Assembly: GCF_002291145.1 (NCBI RefSeq)
Contig: NZ_NTGE01000042.1
Coordinates: 1 to 64,000 of the forward strand
DNA length: 64,000 nucleotides
DNA from: Streptomyces sp. SA15
GTDB taxonomy: Bacteria > Actinomycetota > Actinomycetes > Streptomycetales > Streptomycetaceae
Direction: 5' to 3'
How positions within the stretch are numbered: position 1 is the first letter of the stretch; every line of letters starts with the position of its first letter. Both the position numbers and the translations under genes were made by a program. Shown piece after piece: positions 52,648 to 61,309 of this stretch. The notes below the pieces were generated by a model. The model was not told the DNA's origin and made no database searches. It saw only the letters and a list, made by a program, of their open reading frames with translations.

Positions 52648-53978
52648 GGCGCCTGGAGCAGGCCCGCGCCTACGTCCCTTACGGGCTGCGGCAGCGGGAA
52701 CGCACCGGCCTTCAGACTGGCCATGAGATCGGCCGCGGAAGCGTTGGGGTTCGCCTGGGCGAGCAGTGCGAGGACACCTGCGACGTGCGGCGTGGCCATG
52801 CTGGTGCCGCTCAGGTTCTGGTACCCGCCGCCAGGGGCAGCCGAGCGCACGTCCCTGCCGGGCGCGGCGATGTTGATCTCGCCGCCCTGGCCGTTGATGC
52901 CGCCGTTGGAGAAGACCGACGTCGTGATCGCCCTGTCGAGCGCGGCCACCGCGAGGATGGAGGGGCAGTTGGCGGGTCGGCCGACGGGCTGGATGCTCGG
53001 GGGCCGCACACTCTCGTTGCCCGCAGCGGCGACGATCACCGTGCCGCGCTCGAGCGCGCGCTGGGCCAGAATCTCGTACGTCTGCGGGAAGAGCTCACCC
53101 GGTCGGACCTGACCGCCGAGCGACATGGAGATCACCCGTGCGCCGCGGGAGACGGCCCAGGCCATGCCCGCCAGGATCTGGCCGTCGCTGCCGGTGCCCG
53201 CGTTGCTGAGCACCTTCACCGCGAGGATGCGGGCGTCGCAGGCCACGCCGTAGCGGGGTCCCTGCTGAGGGTTGGCCGGGCCGGCGGCGGTGCCGATGCA
53301 GTGCGTGCCGTGGCCGTTGACATCCTCGACGCTCTCGCCGGGCACGAAGGAGACCGTTGCCTCGATGCGCCCGACCAGGTCCGGGTGGTCGGTGTCCACG
53401 CCGGTGTCCAGGACGGCGATCTTCACATCGCGTCCGGTCAGGCTCGACAGGCTGGCCCGGATCGCCTGCAGGCCCCAGGTCCACTTCTGCTCGTCCCATG
53501 CCGGTCCCTGGGCGGCGGCGATTTCGGCCCTGGTGTGGCGGTCGACCACGTTCTCGTCGCTGCGGTAGGCCGGGAAGAACTCGGTCGGCGCCTGCTGCGG
53601 GGCGGTGATCGGCGAGGCGTAGACCAGGCGCTCCGGCTCGGCCGCGATGATCGTGTTCTCCGCCTCTGCCGTGGTCACCAGCGCGTGGCGCTGCTCGGGC
53701 CGTACTTCGACGACGGCGGCGGCGAGGTCTTCGAAGAGCACCGAGACGTCGGGGCGCTCAAGGAGTTCGGAGACGTTCGCGGCCTCGGTTCCGCGGACAC
53801 GTTCCACGGGCGCGATGTCGGCGGAGGAGCGCAGTGCGTTCAGTCCGCTCTCCTGGTTACTCGGGTCGAGCAGGACCACGTACCGACCGGTGTACTCCGT
53901 TCCCTGGCCCGTGACGGGGCCATTGGGCCGAAAGGGCTGCTCGCCGAAGGCGCGTCTGTCCATGGGTCCGTTCGCCAT
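52644..53978 (-). CDS. S8 family serine protease (subtilase) without signal peptide
   Basis: A 444-residue protein from ATG 53978 with GCGGGAAA upstream. The first 30 residues are polar, so no Sec or Tat signal is visible. Residues about 30-130 look like an I9-type fold (YTGRYVVLLDPSNQESGLNALRSS... VSVLFEDLAAAVVEV). The catalytic domain has Asp in VLDTGVDTDHPDL, His in NGHGTHCIGTAAG, the oxyanion Asn in AAAGNES and Ser in GTSMATPHVAG. An intracellular subtilase of this kind may process a peptide or protein in the cytoplasm. It lies directly upstream of, and in the same direction as, the peptide operon, separated by a strong terminator and an AT-rich promoter region. Confidence 0.93.
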   Translation of the reverse strand: MANGPMDRRAFGEQPFRPNGPVTGQGTEYTGRYVVLLDPSNQESGLNALRSSADIAPVERVRGTEAANVSELLERPDVSVLFEDLAAAVVEVRPEQRHALVTTAEAENTIIAAEPERLVYASPITAPQQAPTEFFPAYRSDENVVDRHTRAEIAAAQGPAWDEQKWTWGLQAIRASLSSLTGRDVKIAVLDTGVDTDHPDLVGRIEATVSFVPGESVEDVNGHGTHCIGTAAGPANPQQGPRYGVACDARILAVKVLSNAGTGSDGQILAGMAWAVSRGARVISMSLGGQVRPGELFPQTYEILAQRALERGTVIVAAAGNESVRPPSIQPVGRPANCPSILAVAALDRAITTSVFSNGGINGQGGEINIAAPGRDVRSAAPGGGYQNLSGTSMATPHVAGVLALLAQANPNASAADLMASLKAGAFPLPQPVRDVGAGLLQAP

Positions 53979-54289
53979 TGAATTTCCCGCTTTCTTTTGC
54001 GCTTCCCGCGCGTCGGTTCATGGCGTGTCAGGTGCCAAGGGTGGTGGGGCGCGCGGTTCAGCCGTGTGTCGACGCGTGGTGCCGCCGCCTGGCAAGGCTG
54101 TCCCCTGCCAAGCCGTTCGGCATTGCCCCCTCACTCACCGTCGCACCGGGTACGAAGGCCCGCAACCCAGCGCCGCTACCCGTGGGAGGCGCTCCGACCT
54201 CCGCGGGAAGGGAAGGCCGCAGTGCCTCTGCGTGCGGGTGACGCTCCGTCACTCGGGGCGCGACGTCGGCGACATCAGGCACCCACACC
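53979..54289. other. Gap without a supported gene
   Basis: About 310 bases upstream of the subtilase. Only short frames without family matches. The end next to the protease (TTTCCCGCTTTCTTTTGC) is locally AT-richer and may hold its promoter. Confidence 0.4.
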
Positions 54290-54540
54290 TCGCCGCCGCG
54301 TCGGGGACCGTCGGAGCCGACGCAGTCGCCCTCCCGTGCGGTGGTGGTCGGCCGGGATGTCGGCCTGCGACGTGGAGTCGTCGGACGAGGAGCGATCTGA
54401 CGGGCTGGGGTCGGACGGGGTGGAGGGCGCGCTCGTGGCGTCGGTCGGTGTGTTGCTCGCCGCGTCGGTCGCGGTCTCAGCCCCGCACGCGGTCAGCAGG
54501 GTGACAGCTAGGATGCCGCCGACGAAATGGGGGGCTTGTT
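54290..54540 (-). pseudogene. Possible decayed lipoprotein
   Basis: One minus-strand frame reads VGGILAVTLLTACGAETATD, a typical lipoprotein leader end with lipobox LTAC, then a Thr/Ser/Pro/Asp-rich linker and DIPADHHR. It lacks a start codon at a sensible distance, and what follows reads better one base out of phase (EGDCVGSDGPRRGGEVWVPDVADV). A frameshift and a lost start would explain both. Confidence 0.4.
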
Positions 54541-54899
54541 TCCGTATAACGACTCCGGAGTGGTTCGCGGACGGTCGGGTGTCTGCTCGCCACAGATGTC
54601 TACCGGAACCGTCCGGGACCCCTCCCCGCGCCTTACCCGCACGCTCGTCGACGCCGGGGGCCGGACCGTCGGATGAGCAGAAGCCGGCCGAGGAGCAGGA
54701 GCCGGCCGAGGAGCAGAGGCGCTCCTGGGTGGCGCGTCACCCAGACCCTGCCCCGGTGATCCGCGGGCCCCTCGGCCCCAGCGGTCGGCGGCGGTGGCCG
54801 CTGCCAGGTCACGCCACACCGCCGACGCCACACCGCCGACGCCGGGCCGCGCACAGTGAGCGCCCGGCCCGGCTTCGGCGGCCGAGCGGTGAGTGACGG
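54541..54899. other. Gap with a 26-codon frame and short tandem repeats
   Basis: A plus-strand frame ATG 54596 to stop 54676 (MSTGTVRDPSPRLTRTLV...) has high third-position GC and might be a 5' gene fragment. Just after it, an 18-base unit (GAGCCGGCCGAGGAGCAG) occurs twice in tandem, and near 54815-54845 a CACACCGCCGACGC unit is repeated. No complete gene is supported. Confidence 0.4.
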
Positions 54900-55382
54900 T
54901 TACGCGGCGAACCGGCCCGCGTATGCGGCGAGGCAGTAGTCCCAGCCACGAGGGGACTCCACACCGCCGCGCACCGCGGGCGCTCCGGCACCGTGGCGCT
55001 CGAAGTGGCGGTGTTCGAGCTCCACTCGGGTACGTCCCTCGCCCTCGGCGACGAAGCGCACCTCCACCTCGCTGGCGTGCGCCGGGTCCGGGTCGTACTG
55101 CCACTCGCCGTCCAGGTGCCAGGCCAGCACGAGACGGTCGGGCGGCTCGTACGCGAGCACCCGTCCGGTGTCGCACTCGGAGCCGTCGACCCCGACCTCG
55201 TACCAGCGTCCGCCGGCCTTGGGCTCGACGACGAAGTCGGCCATGTCGACCTTGCCGATGTGGTACTCCCTCGGCCACCAGCTGCCGAACTGCTCGGTGA
55301 ACACCTGGAACGCTCGCTCCGGCGTGGCGGCGACTGTGATCGTCTTGCGCACCGCGTCCTGCGTCTGTGTGGGCTCGCTCAT
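54900..55382 (-). CDS. SRPBCC/AHSA1-domain protein
   Basis: A 160-residue START-like protein; ATG 55382 overlaps the ArsR stop (ATGA). It has the AHSA1 pattern: ITVAATPERAFQVFTEQFGSWWPREYHIG at the start, GGRWYEVGVDGSECDTGRVLAYEPPDRLVLAW in the middle and TRVELEHRHFERHG near the end. Members bind hydrophobic ligands in a helix-grip fold. Pairing with a small ArsR-type regulator in one coupled operon is a widespread arrangement; the regulator presumably represses both. The physiological ligand is unknown. Confidence 0.92.
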   Translation of the reverse strand: MSEPTQTQDAVRKTITVAATPERAFQVFTEQFGSWWPREYHIGKVDMADFVVEPKAGGRWYEVGVDGSECDTGRVLAYEPPDRLVLAWHLDGEWQYDPDPAHASEVEVRFVAEGEGRTRVELEHRHFERHGAGAPAVRGGVESPRGWDYCLAAYAGRFAA

Positions 55383-55741
55383 GATTTCGGTCCTTCCACG
55401 GGCTTGGGTGGTTGTGTCGCGTCCTGCTCCGTATCCGCTTCGGCGTCCTGCTCCACGGCCGCCGCGAACGCGGCCAGCGCGTGGTCCCACATCCGGTCCA
55501 GGTACTCGCGCATCGCGGCGATCGCGGCGGGCTGGACGCGGTACACCCGCCGAGTGCCCTCCGGCTGATCGGCCACCAGCCCGGCCTCCTTGAGCACCTT
55601 CAGATGCTGGGAGACCGCCGGGCGGCTGACGGGCAGCAGGTCGGCCAGCTCGCGCACCGGCTTCGGGGCCGCCACGAGGCTCTCGAAGATCGCGCGCCGG
55701 GTCGGGTCGCCCAAGGCTTCCAGCGCGCGCCCGCCATCCAT
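55379..55741 (-). CDS. ArsR-family transcriptional repressor
   Basis: About 120 residues from ATG 55741, with a GTG at 55756 as alternative. The winged helix is clear: ALEALGDPTRRAIFESLVAAPKPVRELADLLPVSRPAVSQHLKVLKEAGLV, with recognition helix SRPAVSQHLKVL and wing GTRRVYRV. No metal-binding cysteines are present, so it is of the metabolite or ligand-independent subgroup that accompanies SRPBCC genes. The region just upstream has short direct repeats around TTAGC and TTACC that could be its operator. Confidence 0.92.
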   Translation of the reverse strand: MDGGRALEALGDPTRRAIFESLVAAPKPVRELADLLPVSRPAVSQHLKVLKEAGLVADQPEGTRRVYRVQPAAIAAMREYLDRMWDHALAAFAAAVEQDAEADTEQDATQPPKPVEGPKS

Positions 55742-55766
55742 TCGGTAAGTCTCCACTAACGGTAAG

Positions 55767-56216
55767 CTAACACTTACGAATGCCCACGTCGCCGGTTCTG
55801 ACGAGGGTTTCCGAACAGATGTACCCGAACAGCTCCCTGGCCGGTTCGACGCGACCGCTGCGCAGCCCGGCGGTCAGTGTGCGGCCCCGATCGGTGAGGG
55901 ACACCAGCTTGGCGCGCCGATCGGCCGGATGGGCTGCGCGGGCCGCCAGGCCGTCGGTCTCCAGCGCGTGCAGCAGTCCGGTGACACTGCGCGGGATGAC
56001 GCCCAGCCGTGCGGCCGGCGCCCGCTGGGTCATCGGCCCGTCGTGGAACAGCGTCCACAGCGGCGCGGTCAGCGCCCGGGTCAGGCCGTGTTCGGCGACT
56101 CCGCGCTGCGCCATCGCGCCGAGCAGTTCGGCGAGCTCGAAGAGCCGGTCCAGTGAGACGCTGTCGGAAGCGGCCTCCTCAGGAACCCGCTGTCGCAGAG
56201 GACGGTGACCAGCCAT
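55767..56216 (-). CDS. MarR-family transcriptional regulator
   Basis: About 149 residues. The winged helix reads APLWTLFHDGPMTQRAPAARLGVIPRSVTGLLHALETDGLAAR with the wing HPADRRAKLVSLTDRG. The ATG at 56216 overlaps the start codon of the divergent methyltransferase and has no ribosome site. A GAGGAGG string at about 56175 suggests translation may begin further in, though no ATG or GTG follows at the right distance. It probably controls the divergent methyltransferase gene. Confidence 0.85.
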   Translation of the reverse strand: MAGHRPLRQRVPEEAASDSVSLDRLFELAELLGAMAQRGVAEHGLTRALTAPLWTLFHDGPMTQRAPAARLGVIPRSVTGLLHALETDGLAARAAHPADRRAKLVSLTDRGRTLTAGLRSGRVEPARELFGYICSETLVRTGDVGIRKC

Positions 56217-56889
56217 GACCACTCGGACCAGGCCGCCTGGCCGACCTCATCCGCTCTTCGCCCGCTTCTACGCCAAGGTCGCCGGCCCCGCCCTCGACAA
56301 GGCCGGCATCACCCAGCACCGCAGTCGCCTGCTGTCCGGTCTGACCGGCGAAGTCATCGAGATCGGCGCGGGCAACGGGCTGAACTTTCCGCACTACCCG
56401 CCGCAGGTGACGCGTGTACTGGCCGTCGAACCGGAGCCGCGCCTGCGCGCGCTGGCCGAGCAGGTCGCCGACACCGCCCCCGTGCCGGTGGAGGTGACCG
56501 ACGGGGTCGCTGAGCAACTGCCGGCCGAGGACGCCTCGTTCGACGCGGTCGTCGTCTGCCTGACCCTCTGCTCGGTGGCCGACGCGCACGCCGCGCTCAC
56601 TGAGATCCACCGTGTTCTACGGCCCGGCGGGCAACTCCGCTTCTTCGAGCACGTACGCGCCGACTCACCCGCCATGCGCCGCGTCCAGCGCGCCCTGGAC
56701 GCCACCGTCTGGCCCCTGCTGATGGGTGGCTGCCACACCGGCCGCGACACCCGATCCGCCATTGCCGCAGCCGGGTTCACCATCACCTCGATGGAGAAGT
56801 TCGCCTTCCCCGAGACCCGCCTGCCTTCCCCGGCGGCCACCCACATCCTCGGCACGGCCGAGCTCCGCCGACCGGAGGGCACACGATGA
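56215..56889 (+). CDS. Class I SAM-dependent methyltransferase
   Basis: A 224-residue protein. The SAM-binding motif I is EVIEIGAGNGLNFPHYP (about 46-62), followed by the acidic loop AVEPEPRLRALA, motif VVVCLTLCSVAD and EIHRVLRPGGQLRFFEHVRA. This is the UbiE/Methyltransf_11 type, and the FFEHVRA segment with a later MGGCHTGRDT is characteristic of the small-molecule (thiol-methyltransferase-like, METTL7-type) branch. It is divergent from a MarR gene with overlapping starts, which fits inducible detoxification of a small molecule. The substrate is not known. Confidence 0.9.
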   Translation: MTTRTRPPGRPHPLFARFYAKVAGPALDKAGITQHRSRLLSGLTGEVIEIGAGNGLNFPHYPPQVTRVLAVEPEPRLRALAEQVADTAPVPVEVTDGVAEQLPAEDASFDAVVVCLTLCSVADAHAALTEIHRVLRPGGQLRFFEHVRADSPAMRRVQRALDATVWPLLMGGCHTGRDTRSAIAAAGFTITSMEKFAFPETRLPSPAATHILGTAELRRPEGTR

Positions 56890-56959
56890 CCACTCCCGAG
56901 CACGAGACTGTGCCCTCGGACCATTCCCCGTCCTGCGGTGTATGGCCTGCCCCGGCTCG

Positions 56960-57240
56960 TCGGGAGCGTGCAGAACACGGATGTGCCCTGCTGGGTGCGC
57001 TGCGCCTGGTTCCTGGCGACCAGCCCTTCGAGAGTGGTGCGCACCACGGTTGTGGCGATCTCCGCCGCCGAGCGCGGTTCGCTCCGCTCGGTGAGGTGAC
57101 GTCGGACCAGGTCGACCAGCGTGGGCTGTGCCGTCTTCGCTGCTTCGAACCTTGCCTTCCCGCTTCTCGCCGGCCGACTTCCCGACCACGACTCGACGGG
57201 GCAACTCGCCCAGCTGCAGGCGGAGTTCACACGTCTGCAG
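56960..57240 (-). pseudogene. Remnant of a small winged-helix protein
   Basis: The frame TLVDLVRRHLTERSEPRSAAEIATTVVRTTLEGLVARNQAQRTQQGTSVFC (read in parts) looks like the C-terminal winged helix of a streptomycete protein with a coiled N-terminal half. A coiled-coil-like piece (ELRLQLGELPRR) is found in a different frame just upstream, so at least one frameshift separates them. No start is visible. Confidence 0.45.
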
Positions 57241-57250
57241 TGGGTTGGGG

Positions 57251-58222
57251 TCAATTCTTCGGTACGACGGTGATGACGACGTTGCCGATCTTCTGCCCGG
57301 TCTCGACATACCGGTAGGCGTCGACGATCTGCTCCAACGGGTAGCGTCGGTCGATGACCGGCCTGAACTCCCCTGACTCGATCAGGTCCCGGAAGTACCG
57401 CACCATGTCCTGGTCCTGCCTCGGAAAGGGAAACTTCACCTTCCTGCCGTGGAAGAGGGCCGTGATGAGCGGCAGGAGCAGGTTCTGCCACCCGGGGCCC
57501 AGCTCCGAGGACAAGTACAGCCCGCCGGGTTTCAACAGCCGTCTGCAGCGGCCGAACGTGCTCTTGCCGACCGTGTCGAACACCGCGTCGTAGCTCTGCT
57601 CGTCCCTGGTGAAGTCCTGGGCCGTGTAGTCGACGACCCGGTCCGCGCCCAGGCCCTTCACCAGCTCCAAGTGCGCCGTGCCGCACACCGCGGTCACGGT
57701 GGCCCCGCAGTGCTTCAGGAGCTGCACGGCCGCCGAGCCGATGGCGCCGGTCGCGCCGTGGACGAGGACGTCCTGTCCGCCCCGGACGCCGGCCTTCTTG
57801 ATGAACGCCAGAGCGTAGTGCGCGCCTTCGGTACCGGGAGCGGCTTCCTCGAAGGTCACGCCCGTCGGCATGGTCGCGATGGCGCCGTCCTGCGGAACCG
57901 ACAGGTACTCGGCGTGGGTGCCGAATGCGCCCTCGTTGTACCCGAAGACCCGTTCGCCGACCGTGAAGGACGTGACGCCTGAGCCGACCGCTTCCACCAC
58001 CCCCGCGTACTCGGTGCCCAGCACGGTACGCCGTGGTCGGGCAAGGCCGGTGAACGCGCGCATGAAGAAGGGGCTGGCTGCCCGGTAGGCGCAGTCTGTC
58101 CGGTTGACCGTCGTCGCGTGCACCCTGACGAGAACGTCACGGTCCCCGATCGCGGGCTGGTCCACCTCGGCGATCTGGACCATGTCCGGCGGCCCGTACC
58201 GGTTGTGCACCGCTGCCTTCAT
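57251..58222 (-). CDS. Zinc-independent MDR-family NAD(P)H oxidoreductase
   Basis: A 323-residue medium-chain dehydrogenase of the quinone oxidoreductase type. It begins MKAAVHNRYGPPDMVQIAEVDQP, has TVLGTEYAGVVEAVGSGVT in the catalytic domain and the nucleotide-binding segment VLVHGATGAIGSAAVQLLKHCGATVTAV (about 150-177). The structural zinc cysteines and catalytic zinc ligands of alcohol dehydrogenases are absent. Such enzymes reduce quinones or enals with NADPH. The start ATG 58222 lacks a good ribosome site. No operon partner. Confidence 0.9.
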   Translation of the reverse strand: MKAAVHNRYGPPDMVQIAEVDQPAIGDRDVLVRVHATTVNRTDCAYRAASPFFMRAFTGLARPRRTVLGTEYAGVVEAVGSGVTSFTVGERVFGYNEGAFGTHAEYLSVPQDGAIATMPTGVTFEEAAPGTEGAHYALAFIKKAGVRGGQDVLVHGATGAIGSAAVQLLKHCGATVTAVCGTAHLELVKGLGADRVVDYTAQDFTRDEQSYDAVFDTVGKSTFGRCRRLLKPGGLYLSSELGPGWQNLLLPLITALFHGRKVKFPFPRQDQDMVRYFRDLIESGEFRPVIDRRYPLEQIVDAYRYVETGQKIGNVVITVVPKN

Positions 58223-58274
58223 GGGCGAAGCCTAGCGGCGGTGTTCTGGTGCCGGGGCACTAGCGTGTGGGGAA

Positions 58275-58970
58275 ATGACAGGGAAGTGTCAGGTCTGCGG
58301 GGGTCTGATCGAGCGCGGTGGCGGGCCGGGGCGGACCGCGTCGTACTGCTCGCAGGCGTGCCGTCAGCGCGCCTATCGGGAGCGGCGGCGGCCGGCCGTG
58401 GTTGCCGTCAGGGAGTTGATTTCCGATATCGGGGACCGGCTGGAGCGGCTGCGACTGGAACCCGGGCCCGCGTTCCACGCCGATGCCGAGGGCCTTTCGA
58501 CTCGGTTCGCGCAGCTACGGCGCCTCGCGCGTCAGGCCCGTCAGGACCCCGCTCGGCAGACGGTCGCCACGGCAGCCGGTACTGGCGAGACGGAAAGCGT
58601 CACACCCGCCGACGTGACGAATCCCGGTGTCACGGATTCCGGTGTGACGCGCTTCCTGGGCAAGCAGAACCGGCGTCCGACTCCTTATGAACCGGTGCCG
58701 GGCATGGACTCCGGCGGCGGGCCGCCGCCACCGCGTCTGCCGTGGCTGCAGCCGTTTCCGGACGACCAGTTGCCCGAGACCCCCACACCCCGGCACGAGC
58801 CCGACGAACAGGCCATGGCGAGCGAGACCCTCGAACTGGTCTTCCCGCCCGTCGGCGGCGCCGGTCCCAGCTGCCCCCCGCCCACCCGGATGAGCCGACC
58901 GGTGGCCGACGCACAGGCACGGCGACCCTTCGACGCCGCCGGTGCTTCGGCGGCCGGAAAGCGGCGCTGA
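58275..58970 (+). CDS. Protein with N-terminal Cys4 zinc-finger-like motif
   Basis: A 231-residue protein, ATG 58275 with GTGGGGAA before it. The first 40 residues hold KCQVCGGL and ASYCSQACRQRAYRERRR, four cysteines in CxxC-x18-CxxxC spacing followed by a basic helix. This motif recurs in many streptomycete chromosomal and plasmid proteins and looks like a zinc-binding nucleic-acid element. A helical middle part and a Pro-rich disordered tail follow. The role is unknown; regulatory is the best guess. Confidence 0.75.
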   Translation: MTGKCQVCGGLIERGGGPGRTASYCSQACRQRAYRERRRPAVVAVRELISDIGDRLERLRLEPGPAFHADAEGLSTRFAQLRRLARQARQDPARQTVATAAGTGETESVTPADVTNPGVTDSGVTRFLGKQNRRPTPYEPVPGMDSGGGPPPPRLPWLQPFPDDQLPETPTPRHEPDEQAMASETLELVFPPVGGAGPSCPPPTRMSRPVADAQARRPFDAAGASAAGKRR

Positions 58971-58991
58971 ACCTGTGGGGAACATGAGAAC

Positions 58992-60281
58992 ATGTGTGAT
59001 CTCTGGTGCGCCTGGGCAGACGCCGCCGTTATGAGCACCCCCCATCGGAGCACGGTAGACGAGGCCACGGAGCAGCAGAGCCTGGGCGTGCGAGCGGCGC
59101 TGCCGCTCGTCCCCTCGCAGGCGGAACGGCTCAGAGGCGGCGGGCGGGGCTTTTCGTCGGCACTGCGCGGTGGGCGGGTGGCGGGGCTGGACGGATTGCG
59201 GACGGTCGCCGTGGTGTTGGTGATCGTGTATCACGTGGAGCCGGACCTGGTGCCCGGAGGTTCGGTGGCCGTGGACGTCTTCTTCACGCTCAGCGGTTTC
59301 GTCATCACCCGGCTGCTGGTCGCCGAGTACGCCCGTACCGGTCGCATCGGCCTGTGGTCGTTCTACCGGCGGCGGTGGCTGCGGCTGGTGCCGGCCATGC
59401 TGGTGATGTGCGCTGTCACCGCCTTGCTGTCCGTGGCGCTCCCGCTGCCGCTGTTCGACGGGGCGTGGTTGGCGGCGGCGCTGGCCGCGGCCTCGGTGGT
59501 CAATCTCGTACGGGCCGGGGAGTCCGGGCCGTACTCGGATCTCACCGCGCCGCTCAGCCACACATGGTCCCTGGGGGTGGAGGAGCAGTTCTATCTGGCC
59601 TGGCCGCTCCTGCTGCTGGTGCTGCTACGGCATGCGACGGCGCGGACGGTGCTGGGCTGGGTCGCGGCGCTGTGCCTCCTGCCGGTGCTCTGGCGGACGG
59701 TGCTCTGGGACCCCACGGCGGCGCACCGCATCTACAACGGCCCCGACACCCGCGCCGACCAGCTCCTCGTCGGGGCCCTGCTCGCCGTCGTCCTGGCCCG
59801 ACTGCGCGCCGACGACCCCCGACTGGCGCTGCTGCGCCGATGGGCGGGACGGCTCTGCCTGCCCGCGCTCGCGCTGCTGGGGCTGATCGCCTGGCAGATC
59901 CCGATCACCGAAGCGGGCGGGTGGAATCCTGTGTGGTACACGGTCGGATTTCTGGCCGCCGCCGTACTGTCGGCCACGGTGGTGGCAGCGCTGGACCTGT
60001 GCCCCCGGTCGTGGCCTTCCCGGCTGCTGTCGCTGTCCGCGCCGGCATGGGTGGGACGCAACCTCAGCTACGGGATGTACCTCTGGCACTACCCCGTCAT
60101 CCGGCTGCTCTCCGACCTCGGTGTGGACGGCGGCTGGCTGCTCCCCGCGGGCGTCGCGGCGACGGTCGCGGCGGCCCTCGCCTCGTACGTCCTCGTCGAA
60201 CGGCCTTTCCTACGACGCGCCCGGTTCCCAGTGCGCCGACTGGAGCCCGTTGACGCTGCAGCACGTTCACCAGCTCTGTGA
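58992..60281 (+). CDS. Acyltransferase family 3 membrane protein (OafA/YrhL-like)
   Basis: A 429-residue protein from ATG 58992, with ATG 59031 as alternative. About ten membrane helices. Signatures of the family: GLDGLRTVAVVLVIVYHV with the catalytic His, VFFTLSGFVITRLL, FYRRRWLRLVPAM and SHTWSLGVEEQFYLAWPLLLL. Such proteins acylate sugars of surface polysaccharides or antibiotics from the cytoplasmic side. It starts 21 bases after the zinc-finger-like gene and may be co-transcribed with it. Acceptor unknown. Confidence 0.93.
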   Translation: MCDLWCAWADAAVMSTPHRSTVDEATEQQSLGVRAALPLVPSQAERLRGGGRGFSSALRGGRVAGLDGLRTVAVVLVIVYHVEPDLVPGGSVAVDVFFTLSGFVITRLLVAEYARTGRIGLWSFYRRRWLRLVPAMLVMCAVTALLSVALPLPLFDGAWLAAALAAASVVNLVRAGESGPYSDLTAPLSHTWSLGVEEQFYLAWPLLLLVLLRHATARTVLGWVAALCLLPVLWRTVLWDPTAAHRIYNGPDTRADQLLVGALLAVVLARLRADDPRLALLRRWAGRLCLPALALLGLIAWQIPITEAGGWNPVWYTVGFLAAAVLSATVVAALDLCPRSWPSRLLSLSAPAWVGRNLSYGMYLWHYPVIRLLSDLGVDGGWLLPAGVAATVAAALASYVLVERPFLRRARFPVRRLEPVDAAARSPAL

Positions 60282-60316
60282 CGAGGGCCTCGTCCGTCCC
60301 ACGCGCTACGCGGGGG

Positions 60317-61174
60317 CTATGCCATGACTGCGGGGGCTGTTGCCGTGAAGGCGTCCGCGTGCTCCGCAGACCACTTGGCGAAGGTGCGGGCCCGGTGGCC
60401 GGTGACCTTCTCGACGGTGTCGAGGACCGTGCGGCCCACCTCCGGGGTGTTGCCGTACGCCTCGAGCAGGAAGCCGATGACGTCCTCGGGGTGGCCCGCC
60501 GCCCGCCATTGCGCGACGGCCTGCTCCTCGGTCAGCTCGACCAAGGAGATGTCCCGGCCGCGGGCGGCGGCGATCGTCGCCACCTTGTCGCCGACGGTCA
60601 GCAGCTCGGGGCCGGTGATCACGTACTCCTGGCCCGCATGGCCCTCCTCGGTGAGCGCGACCGCGGCGACGGCTCCGATGTCGCCCTCGTGGACCATGGC
60701 GCTCAGCCGGGAGACGAACGGCTCGCGGACTTCGTCCGAGGCCACGATCCCGTCCGCCCACTCCAGGGCGTTGGCCATGAACTCGACCGGCATGAGCACG
60801 GTCCAGTCCACACCGTCGGCGGCACGCACGGCGTCCTCCAGCAGGGACGGCCCGCCGCCGTGCAGCACGGTGACCCGGCGTACGCCTGCCGCGCGGGCCG
60901 GCTCCAGGATGCGCGGGCCTGTCTCCAGCGGGGCGAAGTAGGCCCCGCCAAAGGTGATCAGATGGAGGCCGGTGACGCCCTCCAAGGCCGGGATCATGCT
61001 GTCGGGGGCGGTCAGGTCACCCTGAACGACCTCGACGCCGGCCGGGAGGGTGGCCCTCGCCGCATCCCGGGTGAGGGCGCGGACCGCGTGGCCGCGGGCG
61101 AGCAGTTCGGCGACGACCTGGCGGCCGACGGTTCCGGTGGCACCGGTGACAAGGATCTTCTGCGTTTGCGTCAT
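60317..61174 (-). CDS. NmrA-like NAD(P)-binding protein (atypical SDR)
   Basis: A 285-residue protein from ATG 61174. The N-terminal motif ILVTGATGTVGRQVVAELLARGHAVRALTRD is the GxxGxxG of NmrA/HSCARG-type atypical short-chain dehydrogenases, and the usual catalytic Tyr-x-x-x-Lys is not evident. The segment VLHGGGPSLLEDAVRAADGVDWTVLMP and later EDVIGFLLEAYGNTPE fit this group. Members sense NADP(H) or reduce quinones and nitro compounds. Stands alone. Confidence 0.9.
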   Translation of the reverse strand: MTQTQKILVTGATGTVGRQVVAELLARGHAVRALTRDAARATLPAGVEVVQGDLTAPDSMIPALEGVTGLHLITFGGAYFAPLETGPRILEPARAAGVRRVTVLHGGGPSLLEDAVRAADGVDWTVLMPVEFMANALEWADGIVASDEVREPFVSRLSAMVHEGDIGAVAAVALTEEGHAGQEYVITGPELLTVGDKVATIAAARGRDISLVELTEEQAVAQWRAAGHPEDVIGFLLEAYGNTPEVGRTVLDTVEKVTGHRARTFAKWSAEHADAFTATAPAVMA

Positions 61175-61309
61175 GGCACGACCGTAGGAAGCCTTGCGGT
61201 CGGTTTCTGTCCGCAAGGCTCGGGGGGGAGGCGGCGATCACCTTGAGGCGACCGTTCTGGCCATGGGGCCGTGCCAAGTGATGGGGGAAAATCCGAGAGC
61301 GGCGGCCCG

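Noticed and set aside
54680..54720. Short tandem repeat as a possible CRISPR array
   Set aside because: Only two directly adjacent 18-base units without spacers.
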